In this document: piece by piece, positions 9,766 through 17,839 of the stretch
Numbering within the stretch: position 1 is the stretch's first letter
Layout: the number at the start of each line of letters is the position of its first letter
Assembly: GCF_004403395.1 (NCBI RefSeq)
Contig: NZ_SOGN01000019.1
Coordinates: 1 to 61,424 of the forward strand
Source of the DNA: Cryobacterium cheniae
Lineage (GTDB): Bacteria; Actinomycetota; Actinomycetes; Actinomycetales; Microbacteriaceae
DNA length: 61,424 bases
Reading direction: 5' to 3'
Program-made: the position numbers and the translations under genes
The notes under the pieces: generated by a model
Database searches by the model: none
The model's input: the letters and a program-made list of their open reading frames with translations, nothing else
What the model was told of the DNA's origin: nothing

Positions 9766-9825
9766 GGGCTGGCGGGCCCCGGTGCGGGCCGGTGCTGGCG
9801 GGCCCCGGCCCGGTGCCGGGGACCC
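9766..9825. repeat. GC-rich direct and inverted repeats after the carbonic anhydrase gene
   Basis: The phrase GCTGGCGGGCCCCGG occurs twice (about 9768-9782 and 9793-9808) within a run of CCGGGGC/GCCCCGG palindromes. This could fold and stop transcription, but no T-tract is present. Confidence 0.5.
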
Positions 9826-9845
9826 GAACCGGTACCCTTGAATCC

Positions 9846-10298
9846 ATGAGCACAGAGCCGGTCCCGTTCGAGGTGGAGTCCCTCGTTCTCGACCTCGAAC
9901 CCGAGCGCCGGGCGGTGCTCTACCCGGTTCTCGACGCCGTGCGCGACGCCATGCCCGCGGGGTATCGGCTCGGCGTCTACGGCGGCATGCTCGGCTGGGC
10001 GGTTCCGCTGGAGCGGTTCCCGAACACCTATAACCAGCAGCCGCTCGTCTACGTCAGCCTGGCCGCGCAGAAGAACTACAACTCCCTGTATCTGATGGGC
10101 CTCTACAGCTCTCCCGAGAAGGATGCCGCGTTCCGCTCCCAGTGGGAGGCCACCGGGCGCGCGTTGAACATGGGCAAGAGCTGCGTGCGGTTCAAGACGC
10201 TGGCCGATCTCGACCTGGACCTGGTGATCCGCGAGGTCGCGAGCGTGCCGATGGACGAGTACATCGCCACCTACGAGCGGCTGAAGAACCGCGCCTGA
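9846..10298 (+). CDS. DUF1801 domain-containing protein
   Basis: A 150-residue soluble protein of the DUF1801 (YdhG/CyaY-like fold) group. Recognisable segments are ERRAVLYPVLDAVRDAMP, YVSLAAQKNYNSLYLMG and MGKSCVRFKTLADLDLD. Biochemical function is unknown. ATG 9846 is 7 nt after TACCCT (9833-9838), which suggests a leaderless transcript; there is no Shine-Dalgarno sequence. It lies upstream of mqo with an 88-bp gap. Confidence 0.85.
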   Translation: MSTEPVPFEVESLVLDLEPERRAVLYPVLDAVRDAMPAGYRLGVYGGMLGWAVPLERFPNTYNQQPLVYVSLAAQKNYNSLYLMGLYSSPEKDAAFRSQWEATGRALNMGKSCVRFKTLADLDLDLVIREVASVPMDEYIATYERLKNRA

Positions 10299-10386
10299 GG
10301 CCGGTGCGGGGTCAACCGTGACCTGCCGCGGCGGCGTTCCGGCGGGAGGCATCCGTTACCACCGATACAGTGGAAGGGTGAATCCA

Positions 10387-11856
10387 ATGGCGAATGTCGA
10401 TGTCGTTCTTATTGGTGGCGGCATTATGAGCGCCACCCTCGGTACCTTGATCAAGCAGTTGCAGCCCGACTGGACCATCGAGGTTTACGAGCGGCTGGGG
10501 GAGGTCGCACAGGAGAGCTCCAACCCGTGGAACAACGCGGGAACCGGCCATGCGGCCCTGTGCGAGCTGAACTACATGCCCGAGGCGAAGGACGGCACCG
10601 TCACCGCGGCCAAGGCCGTGGCCATCAACGAGCAGTTCCAGATCAGCCGCCAGCTGTGGGCGCACCTGGTCGAGACGGGCGTGCTGCCGGCGCCGACGAA
10701 ATTCATCAACTCCACCCCGCACATGACCTTCGTGCACGGCCAGAGCAGCGTCGAGTACCTGCGCAAGCGGTTCGCGGTACTCAAGGGCGAGCCCCTCTTC
10801 CAGGGCATGGAGTACAGCGAGGACCCGGCCGTGATCGGCACCTGGACCCCGCTGCTCACCCAGAAGCGCCCGAAGAACCAGAAGATCGCGGCGACCCGCA
10901 TCGTGTCGGGAACCGACGTGGACTTCGGCGCCCTCACCCGCTACCTCCTCGACAACCTCAAGGCCGAGGGCGTGGGCGTGCACATGAACCAGCAGGTCAC
11001 CGGGTTGAAACAGCTCACGGATGGCATGTGGAAGCTCAATCTGCGCCGCCTGGTCGGCAACCACCCCAGCATCGTCAAGGCCCGATTCGTCTTCGTCGGC
11101 GCGGGCGGCGGCGCCCTGGCGCTGCTGCAGCAGAGCGGCATCCCCGAGATCGAGGGTTTCGGCGGGTTCCCGATCAGCGGGCAGTTCCTGCGCACCACGA
11201 ACCCGAAGCTCGTCGCGCAGCACCATGCCAAGGTCTACGGCAAGGCCGCCACGGGCGCGCCGCCCATGTCGGTGCCGCACCTCGACACCCGCGTGGTCGA
11301 GGGCGAGACCTCCCTGCTGTTCGGCCCGTACGCCGGCTTCACCCCCAAGTTCCTCAAGTCGAGCAGCTGGCTCGACCTGCCGTTCTCGATCCGGGCACAC
11401 AACATCGGACCGATGCTCTCCGTCGCGGCGCACAACTTCGGCCTGATGAAATACCTGATCGGAGAGGTGTTCGCCTCCAAGAAGACGAAGCTGAAGGCGC
11501 TGCAGGAGTTCATTCCGACCGCGAAGATCGAGGACTGGGAACTCATCACCGCCGGGCAGCGCGTGCAGGTCATGAAGAAGGATCCGGAGCAGGGCGGCGT
11601 GCTGCAGTTCGGCACCGAGGTCATCACCTCGGCCGACGGCACCATCGCCGGACTGCTCGGCGCCTCCCCCGGAGCCTCGACCGCGGCCCCGATCATGGTC
11701 GACCTGATCCAGCGCTGCTTCCCCGAGCAGTACCCGGCCTGGGAGCCCAAGCTGCGCGAGATGATCCCGAGCCTCGGCACGAAGCTCTCCGACGACCCGG
11801 CCGCCGCCGCCGCGTCGTTGGCCGCCACCGCCGCCGTCCTGAACCTCACCGCGTAG
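10387..11856 (+). CDS. mqo: Malate:quinone oxidoreductase
   Basis: A 489-residue FAD enzyme at the membrane face that oxidises malate to oxaloacetate and passes electrons to quinone, bypassing NAD-malate dehydrogenase. The N-terminus VDVVLIGGGIMSATLGTLIK is the FAD-binding fold, followed by ESSNPWNNAGTGHAALCELNY, a signature of the family, and a C-terminal GLLGASPGAST motif. ATG 10387 has GGAAGG 9 nt upstream. An alternative is GTG 10378, placed 6 nt after TACAGT (10366-10371) as a leaderless start. Confidence 0.97.
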   Translation: MANVDVVLIGGGIMSATLGTLIKQLQPDWTIEVYERLGEVAQESSNPWNNAGTGHAALCELNYMPEAKDGTVTAAKAVAINEQFQISRQLWAHLVETGVLPAPTKFINSTPHMTFVHGQSSVEYLRKRFAVLKGEPLFQGMEYSEDPAVIGTWTPLLTQKRPKNQKIAATRIVSGTDVDFGALTRYLLDNLKAEGVGVHMNQQVTGLKQLTDGMWKLNLRRLVGNHPSIVKARFVFVGAGGGALALLQQSGIPEIEGFGGFPISGQFLRTTNPKLVAQHHAKVYGKAATGAPPMSVPHLDTRVVEGETSLLFGPYAGFTPKFLKSSSWLDLPFSIRAHNIGPMLSVAAHNFGLMKYLIGEVFASKKTKLKALQEFIPTAKIEDWELITAGQRVQVMKKDPEQGGVLQFGTEVITSADGTIAGLLGASPGASTAAPIMVDLIQRCFPEQYPAWEPKLREMIPSLGTKLSDDPAAAAASLAATAAVLNLTA

Positions 11857-11931
11857 GGCGCGGCCGGGGCGGGGCCGCCCGGGGTTCGCGCCCGGCTGCC
11901 CGCCCTTCGGAGTAAGCGTGCACTGCTGCGC

Positions 11932-11962
11932 CGAACGGATGCCGCGTGGCGGCATCCGTTCG
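11932..11962. terminator. Bidirectional hairpin terminator
   Basis: Perfect 14-bp stem CGAACGGATGCCGC / GCGGCATCCGTTCG with a 3-nt loop between the convergent mqo and lipoprotein genes. There is no clear T-tract on either strand. Confidence 0.65.
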
Positions 11963-12004
11963 CTTCACCCGTGCGTGCAGCGGATGCCCGCTCTGCCGGT
12001 CGGG

Positions 12005-12670
12005 CTATCCGCAGTACTCCGACGGGAGAATGGGTTCGCTGCTGACGCCGATGGCGTCCACCACTCCGTCGCGGATCGTGAAGACGATCCAGCGGCCGGT
12101 GTCGCTCGAGATGCCGTAATACGTTTGCAGATCGCCGTAGGTGCCCGTCTCGGATACCTCCGGATACGCCGCCTCCAGCTGCTGCAGCGTCGCGCCGATT
12201 CCGATGCCGGCTTCCGTCTTCGGCGAGCCTGCTTCGACGTCGGCGACCGGCGTGCCGAACGTCTCCGCGCCGAGGGTGATCAGCTCGATGGCGCCGTCTG
12301 CAGCCGGCCTGACCCAGATGCCGGGCACGCCGTCCATCGCGAACATCTTGACCGGGCAGACGTCGTTGGACGTGTCGGCGAACGCGGTCATGTCCGCAGT
12401 CTCCTCGGCGATCTGGCCGCCGAAGGTGAGGGGGCCGACCCCGTCGAACGTGATCAGCCAGGAGCTCGGGTTCGCGGGATCAACCGTGGGGGTGGGCGCG
12501 GCCGTCGGCGTCGGCGTCGGGGTCGGACTGGGCGTGGCCGAGGGCGTTTCGCTCGCCTGCGCTGAAGCCGGGGCCGACTCCGCCGGGGCCGCCTGGGCGC
12601 ATCCGGCCAACATGAGAAGTGAAGCGGCCAGCGCCGTGGTCACGATCGTGGCCCGAAAGGCTCGTTGCAT
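12005..12670 (-). CDS. Putative lipoprotein of unknown function
   Basis: A 221-residue protein with a type II signal peptide (lipobox LAGC, Cys24), a Pro/Thr/Ser spacer at about 38-66, and a globular domain of about 150 residues ending EYCG. No family is recognised. The start at 12670 follows GGGGGA; the frame runs further upstream only through a heptamer repeat that would code low-complexity GHGARGT. Because the 5' leader contains the GTGCCCC repeat (12710-12758), expression could be affected by repeat length. It is probably displayed on the outer face of the membrane. Confidence 0.8.
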   Translation of the reverse strand: MQRAFRATIVTTALAASLLMLAGCAQAAPAESAPASAQASETPSATPSPTPTPTPTAAPTPTVDPANPSSWLITFDGVGPLTFGGQIAEETADMTAFADTSNDVCPVKMFAMDGVPGIWVRPAADGAIELITLGAETFGTPVADVEAGSPKTEAGIGIGATLQQLEAAYPEVSETGTYGDLQTYYGISSDTGRWIVFTIRDGVVDAIGVSSEPILPSEYCG

Positions 12671-12709
12671 TTTTTCCCCCAGAAAAGTGTCCGACAGCGG
12701 CGGGCGCCA

Positions 12710-12758
12710 GTGCCCCGTGCCCCGTGCCCCGTGCCCCGTGCCCCGTGCCCCGTGCCCC
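12710..12758. repeat. Heptanucleotide tandem repeat (GTGCCCC)7
   Basis: Seven perfect copies of GTGCCCC end 40 bp upstream of the lipoprotein start codon (12670, minus strand). The position corresponds to the leader or promoter of that gene, so slippage could alter spacing. Confidence 0.95.
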
Positions 12759-12784
12759 ATTATGCTCACCGCTTCGCGCCAAAC

Positions 12785-12882
12785 TGCAGGTTATGCACGT
12801 CCCGCGCCGAGACGAGTCGGAAAGAGGTGCGCAGTGGTGGCTAATTCAGGAGATTGGGCCGAGTCGAGGCCGCAGCGGGGAG
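12785..12882. repeat. Direct repeat, first copy, with half B element
   Basis: GCAGG-TTATGCACGTC, GACGAGTCGG, TTCAGGAGATTGGGCCG and AGTCGAGGCC recur in the same order at 13136-13234 with small indels. The copies are about 350 bp apart and enclose the other hairpin elements of this gap. No coding content is credible. Confidence 0.7.
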
Positions 12883-12942
12883 ACTGCCGCCCTGGTCCGG
12901 GCCGGCGCCGCGCGCGGCGACAGGGTCTCCTGAGTTGGCCAC
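12837..12942. repeat. Hairpin element, GTGGCYAAYTCAGGAGAY family (copy F)
   Basis: Inverted arms at 12837-12854 (GTGGCTAATTCAGGAGAT) and 12925-12942 (which reads GTGGCCAACTCAGGAGAC on the other strand) differ at three positions only. The 70-bp interior is rich in GCCGC palindromes. A single arm recurs at about 13198-13215. Confidence 0.75.
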
Positions 12943-13065
12943 ATCCGGTGCCGGACACCTCGGCTGCGGGGCACTGCATACGCGCCAGGAGTTCCATCTT
13001 CCTGCCGCCGCGGGGCCGCTCACCCTGCCGGGAGGCCCGCCGGAGCCAGTCCCGACCCGTGCTGA

Positions 13066-13148
13066 TGCATAACTCCTGCAAATTCTGCGAAAAGGGGTCG
13101 AAACAGGCTGAATTCGGCCTGTTTTGGCCAAATTGCAGGAGTTATGCA
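13066..13148. repeat. 83-bp hairpin element (copy B2)
   Basis: Same 16-bp terminal inverted repeats (TGCATAACTCCTGCAA) and same 83-bp length as the element at 5086-5168. The interior is different in sequence but also contains paired AAACAGGC / GCCTGTTTT segments. Confidence 0.9.
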
Positions 13149-13238
13149 CGTCCGGCGCCGGGACGAGTCGGGAATAGGTGGGAAGAGCCTGGAATATGGC
13201 GAACTCAGGAGATTGGGCCGAGTCGAGGCCTCAGCGGC

Positions 13239-13327
13239 CGAACGAATTCGACGGAGAACGTGCACAAAGATTGCGCACAGGGCCCCGGAGTCGCGTTATT
13301 GTGCACAATCTCCGTCGAATTCGTTCG
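13239..13327. repeat. 89-bp hairpin element (copy C2)
   Basis: Perfect 19-bp terminal arms CGAACGAATTCGACGGAGA (13239-13257) and its complement (13309-13327), continued by GTGCACAA / TTGTGCAC inside. It shares AATTCGACGGAGA with the element at 57789-57865. It ends 77 bp upstream of the sensor-kinase start. Confidence 0.9.
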
Positions 13328-13404
13328 AGGTGAAGCGGATTCCCCGGGGAGGCGCGGGAGCGCCCTCGCGGAATGAGAGAATCATCCGAAGAGAGAGGGT
13401 GGCT

Positions 13405-14853
13405 ATGACGCTTGGACTTCCAGACCACCTGGTGAAGAGGACGCTCAGCTACGCCCTCGCCCGGGCCGCGCACTGGTTCGCGCTGACCTGCCTGGCCGCC
13501 TCCCTCGTCGCCGTGATCCTCCTGAGCTTGTCCACAACCGCAGCCACCGAAGCCGCCCAAGCAGCCACCGAAGCCGCCCAAGCCGCAACCACAGCAGCAG
13601 CCACAACCCCCACCCCCACCCAAACCGCGGCCACCATCGCCGCCCTCCTCCTGATGGCGACGGCCCTGATCGCCCTCTCGCTGCGCCGCACCGTCACCCT
13701 GACCCTCACCTACCTGGCCGTCGGCGCCGTCGCCACCTACCTCTACACGATCACCGTGCTCGGCCTGCCGGGCGTCTTCCCGAGTTCGAACGTCTTCCTC
13801 GTCACGCTGCCGAAGCTGGCCCTGGTGATGGTTGGCGGCGCCGGGGCATCCGCCCGGGCCGGCGTGCTCTGGAGCACCACCGGTTTCGTCCTGGCCGAAA
13901 TCGTCACGGTGTCCGCGGCCGCCCGGGCCGACGTGCCCTACGGCGCGGACGTCTTCACCGTCTCCACCTACCTCTTCCTGGTCAGCGTGCTGCTGCTCAC
14001 CGCCTTCGTGCGCCGCGACCGCACCGTGCAGGTCGCCCTGCACCGGGCCATGCAGACCGACCAGACCCGCCTGCTGCGCCACGAACTCGACCAGCGCACC
14101 CTCGCCCTGGGCCAGGACACCACCCTCCAGCAGCTCGTCGCCCTCGCCCGCGCGCACCCCGGGCCGCTCAGCGCCAACCTGGCCGGCAGCATCCGCGACG
14201 CCCTGCAGACCCTGCGCGGCACCGACTGGCTCACCGACGCCGACGCGCTGAGCGTCGAGCCGTCGCGGGGCACGGATGCCTGGCTCACCAGCGAGGTCTA
14301 CGCCGCCATCGAGCGCAGCCGCGATCGTGGCCTCGTGGTCGAAGTCACGGGAGATCGCGCCGCCCTCGGCCGCCTGGGCCCGGCCATCGACCGCGAGCTG
14401 GGCCTGGCCGTGCAGCAGTGCCTCGTGAACGTGATCCTGCACTCCGGCATCGTCGCCGCCGAGGTCGTGATCGAGTCCGAGCCGAACAGCATTTCCCTGA
14501 TGGTGATGGATGCCGGCCGCGGCTTCACGGAATCGGAAACCGGCGCCGACCGCCTCGGCCTGCGCCAGGCCGTGCACCGCCGGATCGAACGCCTGGGTGG
14601 CTCGGTGAGCGTGCTCACCCGGCCGGGCGCCGGCACCTCGGTGCTGCTCAGCGTTCCCGTGGCACCGGAAGAAGCGGACGAACCCGTAGAACCCGGCGAG
14701 CACGCCGCGCCCACAGCTACCAGGCCCACAGCTACCGGGCCCACAAATTCCGGGCCCACAGATACCGGGCAGACAGCTACCGCGCCCACAGATTCCGCAC
14801 CAACGGATACCGCACCAACGGATACCCCCGACCCCGAGCGGGTGGCCCAGTGA
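13405..14853 (+). CDS. Membrane sensor histidine kinase-like protein (active-type ATPase half)
   Basis: A 482-residue protein with about six membrane helices in residues 15-215, interrupted by an Ala/Thr-rich external stretch (48-75). A helical region with LLRHELDQRTLAL follows, then a GHKL ATPase domain with N-box NVILHSG (from 342), DAGRGF (369-374) and LGLRQAV. A histidine in a standard dimerisation motif is not obvious. The last 45 residues are PTxTxPT repeats coded by about eight 15-bp units. The stop overlaps the next start (GTGA). It resembles the N-terminal half of the fused kinase at 17836. The ATG has GAGAGAGGG upstream. Confidence 0.8.
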   Translation: MTLGLPDHLVKRTLSYALARAAHWFALTCLAASLVAVILLSLSTTAATEAAQAATEAAQAATTAAATTPTPTQTAATIAALLLMATALIALSLRRTVTLTLTYLAVGAVATYLYTITVLGLPGVFPSSNVFLVTLPKLALVMVGGAGASARAGVLWSTTGFVLAEIVTVSAAARADVPYGADVFTVSTYLFLVSVLLLTAFVRRDRTVQVALHRAMQTDQTRLLRHELDQRTLALGQDTTLQQLVALARAHPGPLSANLAGSIRDALQTLRGTDWLTDADALSVEPSRGTDAWLTSEVYAAIERSRDRGLVVEVTGDRAALGRLGPAIDRELGLAVQQCLVNVILHSGIVAAEVVIESEPNSISLMVMDAGRGFTESETGADRLGLRQAVHRRIERLGGSVSVLTRPGAGTSVLLSVPVAPEEADEPVEPGEHAAPTATRPTATGPTNSGPTDTGQTATAPTDSAPTDTAPTDTPDPERVAQ

Positions 14854-16247
14854 CCGCCGCACACCCGACCCCGTCCGCAGACGACGCAATCCCGACCAAC
14901 ACCCCAAGCAACACGACCGCCCCAATCACCACCCCCAGCAGCACGACCACCCCCAACCACACCCCAAACCCCACCCCGAACCACACCCCCGTCCCCACCC
15001 CGCACACCAAGCCGCACGCCTTCACCCAGCAGCGCCTCGACCCGCTGGGCGCCCTCGCCGTCTGGCCGATCGTTCCCGGCGTCGCCGCGCTCGGGTTCGG
15101 CTACGCGGTGCTGACCACGGTGCTGCAGGCCGACGAGATCTGGCAGCCGTACCTGGCCGTGCTCACGCTCCTCGCCGCGGCGGGCGCGTCCGCCGTGCTC
15201 GTGCTCGCCGGCGGGCGGTCGCAGTCGCCGGTGCGGCAGACGTCCCTGCTGCTGATCATGGGCCTCGGCCTGGCCGCCCACCTGCTCGACCAGGCCTCCC
15301 GCTGGGGGAGCAACGCCCTGGTGCAAGACGACTTCGGCCCGATCATGCTCGGTCTCCTGCTCGTGGCCCTCGCCCCGTTCCGTCCCTGGCGCGAGCTCGC
15401 GGTGGCCGCGATCATCGCCGCCTTCGTCATCGCCCTGGTCGCGCTGCCGCAGGTGCCGTTCCGCAGCCTGACGGTGCCCCCGGGCATCTACCTGGTCGTC
15501 GCGGTCACCCCGGTGCTCGCCCTCGGGCTCGCCGCCGCCGCGTATTCCCGCCGCATGGTGCGCCTGCTGCTGGCCTGGCAGACGGATGCTCGCCGCGCCA
15601 TCGCCCGCCGCACCGAAGAATCCCGCGGGCGCGTGGTGCGCGAGGTGCTCGAGCAGCAGCGCGCCGCCCTGCAGCCCGGCGTCTTCCCCCTCTTCGAGGA
15701 CGTGCTCGCCCGCGGCGAGGTGACCAAGGCCGACATCGTCCGGGCGAACGAACTCGCCGCCGGGGTGCGCCGCGGCATCGTGGCGCACATCGACGAGACC
15801 TGGCTCGACGCCGTGATCGCCCGGGAGCGGGCCGGGCTCCTCGAGCGCGGCAAGGATCCGCTGCTGGTCGTGGCCGACCCGGAGCACCGGGCGGCCCACT
15901 TCGGCACGCAGCAGCGCGCGGCCACCGCCGCCCTGATCACCCTGCTCTGCCTGGCTCCCGGCTTCGACCCGCGCAGCCTCGTCGTGCAGGCCGACACCGA
16001 GCCCGAGTCCGACCCGGACACCCAGATCGACCCGCCGAGCGACCGCCAGCAGCGGCATTCCGGCACCGACACCTTCTCGATCCGGCTGGCGCTCGACCTC
16101 CCGCCGCGCCGGGTGCGCGCCCTGCTGCGCTCCTACATCGCGGTGCTGCGGATGGTGTTCCCGTGGGTGCGGGTGAGCATCCGTCGCCCGAGCCTCACGC
16201 TGGAGTTCGGCGACAAGCGCCCGGATCCCCCCAGTACGCTGGGCTAG
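14850..16247 (+). CDS. Membrane pseudokinase-like partner protein
   Basis: A 465-residue protein starting at GTG 14850 within the stop of the previous gene, so translation is coupled. Residues 1-55 are Asn/Thr/Pro-rich (NTPSNTTAPITTP, NHTPNPTPNHTP). Then come five or so membrane helices (65-235), an RTEESRGRVVREVLEQQRAAL coil and a domain of about 200 residues that has the layout of a kinase dimerisation and ATPase region but no N-box or G-boxes. It parallels the C-terminal half of the fused protein at 17836-20211. No catalytic role is claimed; it is probably a structural or signal-input partner. Confidence 0.7.
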   Translation: MTAAHPTPSADDAIPTNTPSNTTAPITTPSSTTTPNHTPNPTPNHTPVPTPHTKPHAFTQQRLDPLGALAVWPIVPGVAALGFGYAVLTTVLQADEIWQPYLAVLTLLAAAGASAVLVLAGGRSQSPVRQTSLLLIMGLGLAAHLLDQASRWGSNALVQDDFGPIMLGLLLVALAPFRPWRELAVAAIIAAFVIALVALPQVPFRSLTVPPGIYLVVAVTPVLALGLAAAAYSRRMVRLLLAWQTDARRAIARRTEESRGRVVREVLEQQRAALQPGVFPLFEDVLARGEVTKADIVRANELAAGVRRGIVAHIDETWLDAVIARERAGLLERGKDPLLVVADPEHRAAHFGTQQRAATAALITLLCLAPGFDPRSLVVQADTEPESDPDTQIDPPSDRQQRHSGTDTFSIRLALDLPPRRVRALLRSYIAVLRMVFPWVRVSIRRPSLTLEFGDKRPDPPSTLG

Positions 16248-16345
16248 GCGCACCCGGCGCCACGCAGCGCGGCGCCACGACGCGCAGCGCAGCAACAGAG
16301 CAGCGCAGCATGACGAGCGCGACCAGCCGAGGGGGCACCCACCGC

Positions 16346-16975
16346 ATGGCCAAACTGTATTTCCGCTACGGAGCCATGAACAGCGGCAAGAGCACCTCGA
16401 TGCTCCAGGCCGCCTACAACTACGAGGAGCGCGGCCACCAGGTGCTGCTGGCCAAGCCGTCGGTCGACACCAAGGGCGACCGCGGCATCCTCTCCAGGCT
16501 CGGCGTCACCCGGGCGGTCGACTACCTGCTCACCCCCGAGACGGATGCCTACGCCCTCTTCCAGCAGCACCGCGCCCGGGTGCTCGCCGAGACCGGCCTC
16601 GACGTGAGCTCCCTGCTGGTGGACGAGGCGCAGTTCCTCACCGAGCAGCAGGTGGACGACCTGCTGCGCATCGCGATCCTGAAGAACATCCCGGTGCTGG
16701 CCTACGGCATCCGCACCGATTTTCAGACGGTGGCCTTCCCGGGCAGCCGGCGCCTGCTCGAGGTGGCGCACAGCCTCGAGGAGCTCAAGACCATCTGCCG
16801 CTGCGGGCGCAAGGCCGTGTTCAACGGGCGCCAGGTCGACGGGGTCTTCGTCTTCAACGGCGACCAGGTGGCCATCGACGGCGCCGAGGTGACCTACGAG
16901 TCGCTCTGCGGATCGTGCTACCTCGAGGAGAGCGGCGGCGTTCTGAACAACCGCAGCCGGCCCGCACCCGCATGA
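16346..16975 (+). CDS. tdk: Thymidine kinase
   Basis: A 209-residue salvage enzyme phosphorylating thymidine. The P-loop is GAMNSGKST (residues 9-17). LLVDEAQFL is the Walker B-like Mg site, and the lasso/zinc part holds ICRCGRKA and LCGSCY, giving four cysteines. VFPGSRRLLE-type and GRQVDG substrate loops are present. ATG 16346 is preceded by GAGGGGG. It lies 98 bp after the pseudokinase gene and is closed by a hairpin, so it interrupts the signalling cluster without an obvious functional link. Confidence 0.96.
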   Translation: MAKLYFRYGAMNSGKSTSMLQAAYNYEERGHQVLLAKPSVDTKGDRGILSRLGVTRAVDYLLTPETDAYALFQQHRARVLAETGLDVSSLLVDEAQFLTEQQVDDLLRIAILKNIPVLAYGIRTDFQTVAFPGSRRLLEVAHSLEELKTICRCGRKAVFNGRQVDGVFVFNGDQVAIDGAEVTYESLCGSCYLEESGGVLNNRSRPAPA

Positions 16976-16985
16976 CCGGTGAGAA

Positions 16986-17020
16986 GGGGCGCTCAACGAC
17001 TTCGGGATCGTGAGCGCCCC
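16986..17020 (+). terminator. Hairpin terminator after tdk
   Basis: Perfect 10-bp stem GGGGCGCTCA (16986-16995) / TGAGCGCCCC (17011-17020) with a 15-nt loop, 11 bp past the tdk stop. A T-rich tract appears only later (GGTTTTCC, about 17036-17043). Confidence 0.65.
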
Positions 17021-17185
17021 ACCAACCCCCCGGTCGGTTTTCCCCACTGCCCAACGTATTGACCGCTTCCCGTTCTGACCAGCCGTTACTTCTTGTGGCA
17101 CCAGAACAGGGGCCAGTTTTCCGAAGTCGTTGAACCCTGCCCGAGACCCCGGCAGGCACCCGAACCCCGAATCCAAGGATCACCG

Positions 17186-17839
17186 ATGACCCGCTTTCGA
17201 GTAGCCCTGATCGATGACCACGAGATCGTTGCCCGCGGATTCGCCGGCCTCTTCGCGACGATCCCCGAGATCGAGGTGGTGGCCACGGTCGCGACCGTGA
17301 CCGAACTGCTCGAGTCCGCGGAGCAGCAGACGCCCGTCGACCTCGTCATCCTGGACCTGCGGCTCTCCGACGGGTCCACCGTCACAGCCAACGTCGACCG
17401 GCTGCGCGGCGCGGGAGCGGCTGTGCTCGCGTTCACCGGCGGCGACGACGCCGCCCTGATGCGGGCCGCCGCGCGCAGCGGCGTGCTGGGGGTGGTGCGC
17501 AAGTCCGAGCCCACCGCGGTGCTGCTCGACACCGTCACCCGCGCGGCGGCGGGGGAGACCATCGTCTCCACCGAGTGGGCCGCGGCCCTCGACGGCGACC
17601 CGGACCTCTCCGACGCCGGCCTGAGCGTGCGGGAGTGCGAGGCGCTCTCCCTCTACGCGGCGGGCGCGAAGGCACCGCTGGTGGCCTCCCGGATGGGGCT
17701 CTCCGAGGCCACGGTGATCGACTACATCCGTCGCGTGCGCTCGAAATACGAGCGCGTCGGCCGCCCGGCGAACACCAAGATCGACCTCTACAAGCGTGCG
17801 CTGGAAGACGGCCTCCTGCCCATCCCCGGCCAGCCGTGA
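17186..17839 (+). CDS. NarL/LuxR-type response regulator
   Basis: A 217-residue two-component regulator. The receiver domain has the acidic pair Asp10-Asp11, phospho-acceptor Asp57 (VILDLRLSDG), Thr84 and Lys106. The LuxR-type helix-turn-helix spans about 145-205 (LSVRECEALSLYAAGAKAPL, MGLSEATVIDYIRRVRSKYE). ATG 17186 follows AAGGA by 6 nt. Its stop overlaps the start of the fused sensor kinase (GTGA), giving a coupled regulator-kinase operon. It is the only response regulator in the block, so it may also serve the split kinase upstream. Confidence 0.93.
   Translation: MTRFRVALIDDHEIVARGFAGLFATIPEIEVVATVATVTELLESAEQQTPVDLVILDLRLSDGSTVTANVDRLRGAGAAVLAFTGGDDAALMRAAARSGVLGVVRKSEPTAVLLDTVTRAAAGETIVSTEWAAALDGDPDLSDAGLSVRECEALSLYAAGAKAPLVASRMGLSEATVIDYIRRVRSKYERVGRPANTKIDLYKRALEDGLLPIPGQP

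Noticed and set aside
13239..13327. Integrase attachment site
   Set aside because: No integrase or tRNA lies nearby, and the palindrome matches other dispersed hairpins rather than a directly repeated att core.
14298..16295. Long minus-strand open frame (about 665 codons) opposite the split kinase genes
   Set aside because: Arises from GC-rich third positions of the plus-strand genes. It codes low-complexity Gly/Arg/Val runs, has no motifs, and the plus-strand genes have overlaps, ribosome sites and domains.
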